The position numbers and the translations under genes were made by a program. A stretch of 16,684 nucleotides of DNA from Desulfonema limicola. Lineage in GTDB: Bacteria; Desulfobacterota; Desulfobacteria; Desulfobacterales; Desulfosalsimonadaceae. Below, in pieces: positions 1 through 6,522 of the stretch. The notes beneath the pieces are model-generated. The model saw only the letters and a list, made by a program, of their open reading frames with translations. It was not told the DNA's origin and did no database searches. Position 1 is the stretch's first letter, and each line of letters opens with the position of its first letter. The stretch covers positions 1 through 16,684 of the forward strand of contig DYLE01000028.1 of the NCBI GenBank assembly GCA_020722245.1, read 5' to 3'.

Positions 1-859
<859 letters not shown>

Positions 860-903
860 ATTCATCAACCTCCAATTATTTTATTTGATTTAACCGCCCT
901 TGT

Positions 904-1191
904 TTACTCAATGACTCCCAGAATATCATCCTCGCGCATGATCAGATGCTCTTCATCATTGATTTTCACTTCCGTGCCGGCGTATTTGGCGAACAAAACC
1001 CGGTCTCCCTTTTTAACATCCGGTTCGATCACCTTTCCATCCTCGCCGCGCTTGCCTTTTCCCACCGCCACAACAAGCCCCTCAGCGGGTTTTTCCTTGG
1101 CGGTGTCGGGAATGATAATACCCCCCTTTGTCCTGGTCTCCTCCTCAACCCGTTTCACTAGAATTCGATCTTGTAGCGGTCTGATCTTCAT
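904..1191 (-). CDS. groES: Co-chaperonin GroES (Hsp10)
   Basis: GroES forms the heptameric lid that binds ADP/ATP-loaded GroEL and closes the folding chamber in the cytosol. The 95-residue product has normal family length. It starts MKIRPLQDRILVKR, carries the mobile loop around EEETRTKGGIIIPDTAKEKP (about residues 16-35), and has the typical GKGKRGEDG and GDRVLFAKYAGTEVK segments. The start is supported by GGAGAAGAGG a few bases upstream of the ATG. groEL follows immediately on the same strand. The 181 nt between groES and the fmdB-like gene show no CIRCE repeat and no sigma-32 or clear sigma-70 promoter that I could find. The operon may therefore be read partly from the fmdB promoter or from a promoter I failed to recognise. 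Confidence 0.97.
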   Translation of the reverse strand: MKIRPLQDRILVKRVEEETRTKGGIIIPDTAKEKPAEGLVVAVGKGKRGEDGKVIEPDVKKGDRVLFAKYAGTEVKINDEEHLIMREDDILGVIE

Positions 1192-1372
1192 TTTACCTCT
1201 TCTCCTTTCCTAAAAGTGTTCATGAATGCACGGTTTTGTTTTTTGAACCTGAAAAATCCATAGCTTGAAGGTGAACAACGGATATCTGTACTCAAAAATT
1301 TTTTGCTGCGCCGTAAACCCTCAACCATTCCCCTCGGGCCGTTAAAAACCTCAGCCCTTCACCCATTACAGG

Positions 1373-1648
1373 TTAAAAATCCTCTTCCTTTTTCGGGGCT
1401 GCAGGGGATTTGTTCGACTGGGTCCCGGCTTCACCTGTCTTATTCTTGGCAGGCTTTGAACAAACGGCGTTATTTGCATAATCGGTGGCATACCAGCCGG
1501 AGCCCTTCAGATGAAAACTGCTCTGGGAAATCAACTTTTGAAGTCTGCCGGAGCACAAGGGGCATTCGGTAAGCGGTTTGTCAGAAATCTTTTGTAGGGC
1601 TTCATGAACATGCCCGCATTTTACACACTCGTATTCATAGATCGGCAT
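1373..1648 (-). CDS. FmdB/CxxC_CxxC_SSSS-family zinc-ribbon protein
   Basis: This small putative regulatory or metal-binding protein has 91 residues. The N-terminus MPIYEYECVKCGHVHE is the hallmark of the FmdB zinc-ribbon family. Cysteine pairs C8/C11 and C29/C32 (ECPLC) would hold one zinc ion. The tail from about residue 50 is low-complexity, rich in lysine, alanine and proline (PAKNKTGEAG... APKKEEDF) and probably disordered. Base 1648 was preferred over an upstream in-frame ATG at 1672 because GGAGGGG lies about 9 nt before it and MPIYEY is the family start. A TTGACA/TATATT promoter lies about 75 nt upstream. The family's molecular role is poorly known; the name derives from a formamidase operon regulator and no such function is implied here. 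It lies upstream of groESL on the same strand. Confidence 0.85.
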   Translation of the reverse strand: MPIYEYECVKCGHVHEALQKISDKPLTECPLCSGRLQKLISQSSFHLKGSGWYATDYANNAVCSKPAKNKTGEAGTQSNKSPAAPKKEEDF

Positions 1649-1721
1649 CTTTAACAACCCCTCCTGTTTCAAAAGTCAAAACAATCAGGCACATAGAGCC
1701 ATGTCAGTTACAATCAGAAAA

Positions 1722-1749
1722 AATATAGTCCATGATTACAGGATGTCAA
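1722..1749 (-). promoter_or_regulatory. Sigma-70-type promoter for the FmdB-like gene
   Basis: Read on the minus strand, TTGACA (1749-1744) is separated by 16 nt from TATATT (1727-1722). The -35 is perfect and the -10 differs from consensus at one base. The predicted start of transcription lies about 65 nt before the chosen ATG of the zinc-ribbon gene. No obvious terminator separates that gene from groES, so transcription from here could continue into groESL. Confidence 0.6.
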
Positions 1750-1769
1750 GGGGTTTAAAAAAAATTTTA

Positions 1770-2336
1770 TCAACAATTTTTTCCGGTGCTCGGAAAGGAC
1801 TGAAGCCATTTTTCATAGAATCGAAGCACCGGCTTCATCCCTTTGATGCAGACCCGGCTTAAAATCTCCTGGGTCTTTTCATGGACCCGCCTCTCCTCGG
1901 CCATTTTTTCATGAAAAGGGGCGTCAAAAAGCTGAAAAAACCGCTTAAACCGAAGCAGATGAATCAGTTCATGGCTCACAATGTAAATCAGAAACGGAAA
2001 CAGCTGGATCTCCGGGTTCCTTTTGAGGGCGGCGAGGATAGAATGGTCCTGAATGCATATTTTGTAAAAATCCTTCACCGGCACATCCAGCACCGCACCT
2101 TTTTTTCTTTCGTCATACCGAACAATCTGGGCAAAATGCCCTTCCACGACCTCCTCCCCAGAAAGGTCCGCCAGGGTTTTAATATCATAGTTCAAACGCA
2201 ACAACTGCGCGGCGGAGAGCTTATAATGGTTGGCCACAATCTCTTCAGCCGCCGCCACAGCGGTGTTGACCACCCGAATCTCATCCGGGGTGAAATACGC
2301 CGGCCTTTTCATAGCCATACTCAAGCACGATGCCAC
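1770..2336 (-). CDS. Uncharacterised HExxH-motif protein (predicted zincin-like)
   Basis: I do not recognise a named family. The 188-residue frame (counted from a GTG at 2336) carries HELIH at residues 122-126 inside a hydrophobic helix (FPFLIYIVSHELIHLLRF), the classic zinc-binding arrangement of metallopeptidases. An acidic helix with EERRVHEKTQEI (147-158) follows and could supply the third ligand (E147/E148 or H152/E153). There is no signal peptide, so a cytosolic protein is likely. The start is uncertain: GTG at 2336 has no Shine-Dalgarno sequence, and ATGs at 2318 and 2312 are also weak, though MKRPAYFTPDE from 2312 looks a natural beginning. The gene is divergent from the small basic ribosomal-type protein gene and appears to share a palindromic control region with it. 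Proteolytic activity is inferred from the motif alone. Confidence 0.72.
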   Translation of the reverse strand: MASCLSMAMKRPAYFTPDEIRVVNTAVAAAEEIVANHYKLSAAQLLRLNYDIKTLADLSGEEVVEGHFAQIVRYDERKKGAVLDVPVKDFYKICIQDHSILAALKRNPEIQLFPFLIYIVSHELIHLLRFKRFFQLFDAPFHEKMAEERRVHEKTQEILSRVCIKGMKPVLRFYEKWLQSFPSTGKNC

Positions 2337-2390
2337 GTCTGAATTACTACCGCTTACGATTTTTTTTGATTCCCAAAGTATTCAGAAAAA

Positions 2391-2396
2391 ATTATA
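2391..2396 (-). promoter_or_regulatory. Perfect -10 box facing the HExxH gene
   Basis: On the minus strand this is TATAAT, 7 nt from the edge of the palindrome at 2404-2426. No good -35 hexamer is present; the -35 position falls inside the palindrome. It is a plausible core promoter for the HExxH gene, with a leader of roughly 50-70 nt depending on which start codon is used. Chance occurrence is possible in such AT-rich DNA. Confidence 0.5.
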
Positions 2397-2403
2397 GACA
2401 TTC

Positions 2404-2426
2404 TAAATTTAGCTATGCTAAATTTA
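2404..2426. promoter_or_regulatory. Perfect 10+3+10 palindrome, candidate operator between divergent genes
   Basis: The arms TAAATTTAGC (2404-2413) and GCTAAATTTA (2417-2426) are exact inverted repeats around TAT. The site covers the -35 positions of both flanking TATAAT boxes, where a dimeric repressor would block both promoters. The TAGC-NNN-GCTA core resembles sites of DtxR/MntR-type metal regulators, but no regulator is encoded nearby and this comparison is only suggestive. A hairpin in RNA is the alternative, but the site lies upstream of the predicted transcription starts. Confidence 0.55.
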
Positions 2427-2431
2427 ATATT

Positions 2432-2437
2432 TATAAT
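2432..2437 (+). promoter_or_regulatory. Perfect -10 box facing the 32-residue basic protein gene
   Basis: TATAAT lies 5 nt beyond the palindrome. With a 17-nt spacer the -35 position would be TTAGCT (2409-2414), a poor match lying within the palindrome. Transcription would begin near 2444 and give a leader of about 30 nt that contains the exceptionally long Shine-Dalgarno sequence. Confidence 0.5.
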
Positions 2438-2458
2438 TTGCAATTTATTTTATGTGTT

Positions 2459-2471
2459 AAAGGAGGTGATC
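2459..2471 (+). promoter_or_regulatory. Thirteen-base Shine-Dalgarno sequence
   Basis: AAAGGAGGTGATC is a full 13-base complement of the usual bacterial 16S rRNA 3' end (GATCACCTCCTTT). GGAGG ends 7 nt before a TTG codon at 2474, which fixes that rare codon as the start of the 32-residue gene rather than the internal ATG at 2507. Confidence 0.8.
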
Positions 2472-2473
2472 GG

Positions 2474-2572
2474 TTGGGCAGCGTAATCAAAAAAAGAAGG
2501 AAGAAGATGCGTAAACATAAACACCGGAAGCTGCTGGCCCAGACACGGCATCAACGGAAAAAAGGGAGATAA
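2474..2572 (+). CDS. Small basic AURKAIP1/COX24-domain protein (ribosome-associated type)
   Basis: The product is a 32-residue, extremely basic peptide that starts MGSVIKKRRKKMRKHKHRK and ends in HQRKKGR. The KKRRKKMRKHKHRK core is the signature of the AURKAIP1/COX24 domain, a family that includes the mitochondrial ribosome-associated AURKAIP1 and short bacterial proteins often annotated as small ribosomal proteins. Its start is TTG, chosen because a 13-base Shine-Dalgarno sequence lies 7 nt upstream and gives the family-typical MGSV N-terminus. A strong hairpin terminator follows, so the gene is probably monocistronic. It is divergent from the HExxH gene. A ribosome-bound role is inferred from the family and composition; nothing in the sequence proves it. 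Confidence 0.85.
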   Translation: MGSVIKKRRKKMRKHKHRKLLAQTRHQRKKGR

Positions 2573-2601
2573 CAAACATCTCGGCGCAGTGGATAAAAAA
2601 A

Positions 2602-2644
2602 CCGGGAAAAATCCTTGGGGGCTTATTTTTCCCGGCTTTTTTTT
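2602..2644. terminator. Bidirectional intrinsic terminator between the 32-residue gene and hflC
   Basis: The stem CCGGGAAAAAT (2602-2612) pairs with ATTTTTCCCGG (2625-2635) over a 12-nt loop. A T8 run follows at 2637-2644 and an A-run (2595-2601) precedes it. It can therefore stop transcription of the small gene on the plus strand and of hflKC on the minus strand, whose stop codon begins at 2646. Confidence 0.8.
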
Positions 2645-2645
2645 A

Positions 2646-3602
2646 TCACTCGGATGGAACGGAAAAACGGTTTAGATACCTTAGAAAATCGTTATCCGTG
2701 CTGAGTACCATTCTGCTTTTTTTCGAAAGCGATGACTGGTAAATGGTCAGGGCCTGAATAAAGGTATAAAACTCCGGATCGAGGCTGAAGGCCTCGGCGT
2801 ATATTCGCGTCGCCTCCGCATCGGCTTTTCCTTTTATCTCCTGAGCCTTTCGATAGGCTTCGGACTGGATTTTTTTTAAATCTTTTTCCTTATCCCCGGC
2901 TATTCTCTGGGCTTCACCCCGCCCCTCGGAACGGATCTTTTCCGCCATCTGCTTTCGTTCCGCGATCATCCGGCCGTAGACCGAATCCCTCACCTTTTTA
3001 ACATAATTGACGCGTTTGATTTTCACATCCAGAAGCTCAATGCCGAATTTTCCAAGCTTCGGCTGGGAGGCTTCCAGGATCTGCCGGTTGAGCTTTTCCC
3101 GGCCGGTCTGAATCATCTTGATTTCGGAATCTGTGCTGGTGTCGCTGGAGAGATCCACATTTTCAAGGCTCGTCATTTTCCGGTTGCTGTTCCTCACCGT
3201 CTCGATGAGGGGATGTGAGGTCAATGCGTTTCGAACCGCCGGGTTGATGATCTCATCCAGCCGGTTTATAGCGCTGGCCTTATCCGTCACGGTTCGAAAA
3301 AAAGCGACGGGGTCCACAATCCGCCACCTGGCAAAGCTGTCCACCCAGAGATAGGTTTTATCCAGAGTCGGTATCTGACCGGGTTCCCCGTCCCATGCCT
3401 GAATATTTTTAGGAAAATAGTTGGGCCTCTGAATAAAAGGGAGCCTGAAATAAATCCCCGGGTTGAGTTTCGGCTCACCCACCACCTTGCCGAACTGGGT
3501 GACCACAACCTGCTCTGTTTCATCCACAGTAAACGCCGAGCCGTAAAACACCACGCACAAGGCAATAAAAACACCGATTCCGATGATCGCGTTACTTCTC
3601 AT
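2646..3602 (-). CDS. hflC: HflC, SPFH/band-7 membrane protein
   Basis: In bacteria that have been studied, HflC with HflK builds the large membrane cage around the FtsH protease and modulates turnover of membrane proteins. This 318-residue product has one N-terminal membrane segment (about residues 5-23, IIGIGVFIALCVVFYGSAF) followed by the band-7 start VDETEQVVVTQFGKVVGEPKLNPGIYFRLPF. A long charged coiled coil comes next (about 210-265, IAERKQMAEKIRSEGRGEAQRIAGD). The C-terminal FYTFIQALTIYQSSLSKKSRMVLSTDNDFLRYL is characteristic of HflC. The start codon overlaps the end of hflK by 11 nt, so translation is probably coupled, since the only purine-rich site upstream is weak. Length is close to the family norm. 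FtsH is not in this window. Confidence 0.95.
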   Translation of the reverse strand: MRSNAIIGIGVFIALCVVFYGSAFTVDETEQVVVTQFGKVVGEPKLNPGIYFRLPFIQRPNYFPKNIQAWDGEPGQIPTLDKTYLWVDSFARWRIVDPVAFFRTVTDKASAINRLDEIINPAVRNALTSHPLIETVRNSNRKMTSLENVDLSSDTSTDSEIKMIQTGREKLNRQILEASQPKLGKFGIELLDVKIKRVNYVKKVRDSVYGRMIAERKQMAEKIRSEGRGEAQRIAGDKEKDLKKIQSEAYRKAQEIKGKADAEATRIYAEAFSLDPEFYTFIQALTIYQSSLSKKSRMVLSTDNDFLRYLNRFSVPSE

Positions 3603-4641
3603 TGGTCAGGCCCCATTTTTCACCCAGGTTGATAAGCGGCAGCACGTTCTTCTGCTCCGAATCAATAATGGTCAGCTCTCCCACATTCGGGAACACGGAT
3701 TTGACCATCTCCAGATAAAGCCTGCGCCGGGTTACATCCTTGGCCTTGACGTATTCCCGATACTGCTCCCTGAACCGGGCCGCATCCCCCTCGGCCTGGT
3801 TCACCCGTTCCATGGCATACCCTTCAGCGGACCGGATCGCCTGTTCGGCCTCCCCCCTGGCCTTGGGGATAACCCGGTTGTATTCCTCTTTAGCCTCATA
3901 AATCGTTTTTTCCTTTTCCTGAACCGCCTGATTGACCTCATTAAAGGAATCCTGCACAGGTCCCGGCACATTGGTGTTTCCTAGCTCCACCGTGACGATA
4001 TGGATCCCGGTTTTTGCCTCGTCAAGCTCCGTCTGCAGCCGAACCTGTGCATCGGCGGCAATCTCCTCCCGCTTGCTGATCACCTCGTTGATGCTCCGGT
4101 CGCCCACCACCAGCCGCATGGAAGCCTCGGCCATGTCCCTTAAAAACTGGGTGACATCGCTGACCTGAAACAAATAATCATAGGGGTCCTTGATCCGATA
4201 CTGAACAATCCAGGGGACGACCCCCACATTCAGATCCCCGGTCAGCATCAAGGATTCATCGACGTACTCCACCCCGGAGGTCATCCGCGCGATATCCTCC
4301 TGCTGGGAATCAAGGCCGAACTCCTCCTTATAGATCCGTTTGGTCTTGACCTTGGTCACCTTTTCAATGCCTGCGGGGAGCTTGAAGTTGAGCCCGGAGG
4401 TGGAGGTCCTGACATATTTTCCAAACCGTTGAACAACGCCGACCTCATTCACCTCGACGGTGTAAACCATGGACGCGCCAAAGAAAAGCATGATCAGAAC
4501 GATGATCGCAAGCAGCCAGCCCCCGGGGAACTGATACCCCTTGATTTTAGCCACCAGATCATCCATCTGGGGGGGCCTGATGCCGCTGCCCGATGTTCTT
4601 TCCCTGTGCTTCTCCTGAAGCTTATCCCAATCCCAGCTCAT
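3592..4641 (-). CDS. hflK: HflK, SPFH/band-7 membrane protein
   Basis: This is the partner of HflC in the FtsH-regulating membrane complex. I take base 4641 as the start (349 residues, MSWDWDKLQEKHRERT). AAGGA lies 7 nt upstream, and the longer frame from 4746 would add 35 residues unlike the family. The N-terminal region is hydrophilic and in other HflK proteins is cytoplasmic. A single membrane helix follows (WLLAIIVLIMLFFGASMVY, about residues 42-60), then the band-7 region (VEVNEVGVVQRFGKYV) with TVELGNTNVPGPVQDSFNEVNQA, and a coiled coil typical of HflK (EKEKTIYEAKEEYNRVIPKARGE). It ends with LPLINLGEKWG. hflC follows with an 11-nt overlap. A weak promoter candidate lies at 4767-4795. 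Confidence 0.95.
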   Translation of the reverse strand: MSWDWDKLQEKHRERTSGSGIRPPQMDDLVAKIKGYQFPGGWLLAIIVLIMLFFGASMVYTVEVNEVGVVQRFGKYVRTSTSGLNFKLPAGIEKVTKVKTKRIYKEEFGLDSQQEDIARMTSGVEYVDESLMLTGDLNVGVVPWIVQYRIKDPYDYLFQVSDVTQFLRDMAEASMRLVVGDRSINEVISKREEIAADAQVRLQTELDEAKTGIHIVTVELGNTNVPGPVQDSFNEVNQAVQEKEKTIYEAKEEYNRVIPKARGEAEQAIRSAEGYAMERVNQAEGDAARFREQYREYVKAKDVTRRRLYLEMVKSVFPNVGELTIIDSEQKNVLPLINLGEKWGLTNEK

Positions 4642-4766
4642 CATTTTTTCCTTACCCCGGCAAACCGGGAACTTGTTTATACCAAAAAATCCGTAACTTC
4701 GCATGAAACAGGGCTTTGCGAAACAATCCCCCCATACGTATTCCATCGCATGCCATCTATTTAAAA

Positions 4767-4795
4767 TCTTTATTGAAGCTATCCTTTCAAGTCAA
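4767..4795 (-). promoter_or_regulatory. Weak promoter candidate for hflKC
   Basis: On the minus strand TTGACT (4795-4790) is followed after 17 nt by TAAAGA (4772-4767). The -35 is good and the -10 poor (three of six matches). It would give a leader of about 120 nt before the chosen hflK start. Confidence 0.35.
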
Positions 4796-4848
4796 GTAAA
4801 AACCAAGCTTAATGAGAATTGTTCGATAACCTGAAAACCCGGCTTTGC

Positions 4849-4878
4849 TTGACAGGTCTCTGACGATGCAGGTATATT
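4849..4878 (+). promoter_or_regulatory. Sigma-70-type promoter for the DUF721/TrmN6-like operon
   Basis: A perfect TTGACA (4849-4854) is followed after 18 nt by TATATT (4873-4878), one base from consensus. Transcription would begin near 4885, about 87 nt before the DUF721 gene start. Confidence 0.65.
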
Positions 4879-4971
4879 CGCTGACGGATTTGACACTCAG
4901 CATGGTAAGAAAGGGGCTTCCCATCTGAAAAAAGCAACAAAATGCACAACGTCCAGAGCCTAAGGAACGCA

Positions 4972-5286
4972 ATGACCCAGACCCCCGAAAGCCGACCGAT
5001 TACCCACATCGGCCAGATCATTGGTGAAATCATCCAAAAATGCCGCCGCGAATCCGAGGCGGAGATCACAAAGGTTCGGGAGCTCTGGGAGACCCTGCTG
5101 GATCCCGATATCACCACCTATGCCCGGCCGGCCGCTCTTAAAAACGGAGTCCTGCTGGTGCATGTCAAAAGCCCGGCCCTGATCCATCAGCTCCGGTTTC
5201 AGGTCAGGCCCCTCATCAGCCGGCTGAACGAGAAGCTGGAAGCGCCGAAAATCCATAAGATTCAATTCAAGACCGGTTCATTTTAA
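4972..5286 (+). CDS. DUF721/DciA-like protein
   Basis: The 104-residue product belongs to the DUF721 group, whose characterised member DciA helps load the replicative helicase DnaB. Visible family features are a helical N-terminus (IGQIIGEIIQKCRRES), a tryptophan segment (VRELWETLLDPDITTYARPAALKNG) and the beta-hairpin VLLVHVKSPALIHQLRFQ, followed by a helix (PLISRLNEKL). I chose base 4972 because TAAGGA lies 5 nt before it; a start at 4942 would add ten residues without a ribosome site. The gene is transcribed from the promoter at 4849-4878 and is followed 12 nt later by the methyltransferase gene. Helicase loading is a family-level inference. The protein is short, and some DUF721 members may do other things. 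Confidence 0.75.
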   Translation: MTQTPESRPITHIGQIIGEIIQKCRRESEAEITKVRELWETLLDPDITTYARPAALKNGVLLVHVKSPALIHQLRFQVRPLISRLNEKLEAPKIHKIQFKTGSF

Positions 5287-5298
5287 GAGAAAAGGGAA

Positions 5299-6039
5299 AT
5301 GACCACGACCTGCACCACCCTTTATAACGGCCGTCTTCAGGTCAGGCAGCCGGTGTCCGGATACCGTTTTTCAATGGATGCGGTGCTGCTCGGCCAATGG
5401 GCTCGGCTCAATCCCTCGGACCGGGTGCTGGACCTGGGATGCGGCTGCGGCATCATCTCCCTGATCCTGGCCCATCGGTATTCGAATGCACGGATATTCG
5501 GCGTGGAGATCCAGCCTGAGCTTGCCGAGATTGCCGCTTGCAATATCGCGGAAAACAACCTGCAGCAGCGGATCACCCTTTTCCAACAGGATATGAATGA
5601 GCTGACCCCCGCCATGACATCGGGCCCGGTGGACGCCGTGGTCTGCAACCCGCCGCATCGCAGGGCGGAGTCCGGACGGATCAATCCGGACATGGGGCTG
5701 GCCATCGCCCGGCATGAGATCACCATGACATCCGACACCCTCATGGCCGCTGCCGAACGGATGCTTACCGCCTTTGGACGGCTGATGACCATATACCCGG
5801 CGGAGCGCCTGACGGAGATCCTGGAAAAAATGCGTGCCCTTCACCTCGAGCCTAAAAGGCTGACCCTGATCCACACCAGACCCCAGGGAGACGCCCGGCG
5901 TTTCCTTGTGGAGGGGATCAAGGGGGGCCGCCCGGGAATGACGGTCACCCCTCCCATTCAATTAAACAAAAAAATAAACAGCCGTTTCCAGATGCTGAAG
6001 GGCTATAGCCTAAAAATCTCCCATAATCCATGCCGTTGA
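5299..6039 (+). CDS. TrmN6-like tRNA1(Val) adenine-N6 methyltransferase family
   Basis: This is a 246-residue SAM-dependent methyltransferase of the YfiC/TrmN6 group, which in E. coli methylates A37 of tRNA1(Val). The N-terminus contains VRQPVSGYRFSMDAVLLGQW, the family's lead-in. Motif I is LDLGCGCGII (44-53), the acidic SAM-ribose residue is probably E70 (FGVEIQPE), and motif IV is NPPH (117-120), followed by RRAESGRINPD. The usual motif IV in adenine-N6 enzymes is NPPY or NPPF, so histidine at position 120 is unusual. AAGGG lies just before the ATG. It is probably co-transcribed with the DUF721 gene 12 nt upstream. Fold and family are secure; the substrate is inferred. Confidence 0.85.
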   Translation: MTTTCTTLYNGRLQVRQPVSGYRFSMDAVLLGQWARLNPSDRVLDLGCGCGIISLILAHRYSNARIFGVEIQPELAEIAACNIAENNLQQRITLFQQDMNELTPAMTSGPVDAVVCNPPHRRAESGRINPDMGLAIARHEITMTSDTLMAAAERMLTAFGRLMTIYPAERLTEILEKMRALHLEPKRLTLIHTRPQGDARRFLVEGIKGGRPGMTVTPPIQLNKKINSRFQMLKGYSLKISHNPCR

Positions 6040-6052
6040 TCCGACTTTTTAT

Positions 6053-6080
6053 TTGACACACGGATTCAAAAAAGGATAAA
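6053..6080 (+). promoter_or_regulatory. Promoter candidate for the tRNA-Ser pair
   Basis: A perfect TTGACA (6053-6058) is followed after 16 nt by GATAAA (6075-6080), four of six matches. The first tRNA begins about 80 nt downstream of the likely transcription start, so a 5' leader would need to be removed. The same transcript could continue into the second tRNA and perhaps dnaX, as no other promoter was seen in between. Confidence 0.5.
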
Positions 6081-6164
6081 CGTCAGGGCGGACGATGCTC
6101 AGGCCAAAACAAGCTCTGGGTTTGTGCGCCGTCAGACGGATGCAAAGGGTCGCTCAGCCGGTTT

Positions 6165-6255
6165 GGAGAGGTGGCCGAGCGGTTGAAGGCGCCGCTCTCG
6201 AAAAGCGGTATCCCCTTACACGGGATCGTGGGTTCGAATCCCACCCTCTCCGCCA
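6165..6255 (+). tRNA. tRNA-Ser (anticodon CGA)
   Basis: The acceptor stem GGAGAGG (6165-6171) pairs with CCTCTCC (6245-6251), followed by discriminator G and an encoded CCA. The anticodon stem CCGCT/AGCGG encloses the loop CTCGAAA, giving anticodon CGA, which reads UCG. The long variable arm is typical of serine tRNAs, and GGTTCGAATCC is a normal T loop. Length is 91 nt including CCA. Confidence 0.96.
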
Positions 6256-6338
6256 CCCGGCATCTTACAATGCCTTAAAAAAACCGGGACCTCCCCTTTG
6301 CGAAGCCGTGAAATCTGATACAAAAAAATGAGACATGC

Positions 6339-6428
6339 GGAGAGATGGCCGAGAGGCTGAAGGTACACGCCTGGAAAGCGTGTGTGTCTGAAAGGGCACC
6401 GAGGGTTCGAATCCCTCTCTCTCCGCCA
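6339..6428 (+). tRNA. tRNA-Ser (anticodon GGA)
   Basis: The acceptor stem GGAGAGA (6339-6345) pairs with TCTCTCC (6418-6424), then G and an encoded CCA. The anticodon stem CACGC/GCGTG encloses CTGGAAA, giving anticodon GGA, which reads UCC and UCU. A long variable arm (TGTCTGAAAGGGCACC region) marks it as a serine tRNA. It lies 83 nt after the first tRNA-Ser and 94 nt before dnaX. The SRP RNA often found next to dnaX in other bacteria is not recognisable here. Confidence 0.96.
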
Positions 6429-6522
6429 GATTCAAGGTGCATCGAATATCCTCCCTTTACAGTGGCAGATCAAGGTCCTGAAAATCTGGCTGTCTTCTTT
6501 GGAAAGGCATAACTGAAACCCG

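Larger units (their letters stand above)
4642..4971. other. 330-nt divergent intergenic region between hflK and the DUF721 gene
   Basis: Two promoter candidates were found here, one for each direction, and are listed separately. In-frame extensions of both flanking genes enter this gap (hflK to 4746, DUF721 gene to 4942), but the Shine-Dalgarno positions argue against them. I see no further gene, palindrome or RNA in it. Confidence 0.6.

Noticed and set aside
1192..1372. CIRCE element or heat-shock promoter before groES
   Set aside because: No TTAGCACTC/GAGTGCTAA arms and no CCCCAT-type -10 were found; only a short TTCATGAA palindrome is present.
6095..6331. Plus-strand open frame of 78 codons
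   Set aside because: It runs through the whole of tRNA-Ser(CGA) and has no ribosome site or recognisable protein features.
6429..6522. Possible SRP RNA (4.5S/scRNA) gene upstream of dnaX
   Set aside because: The position is typical in other bacteria, but the conserved GGAAGG...AGCAGCC core is absent and only a 5-bp CAGAT/ATCTG pairing was seen.
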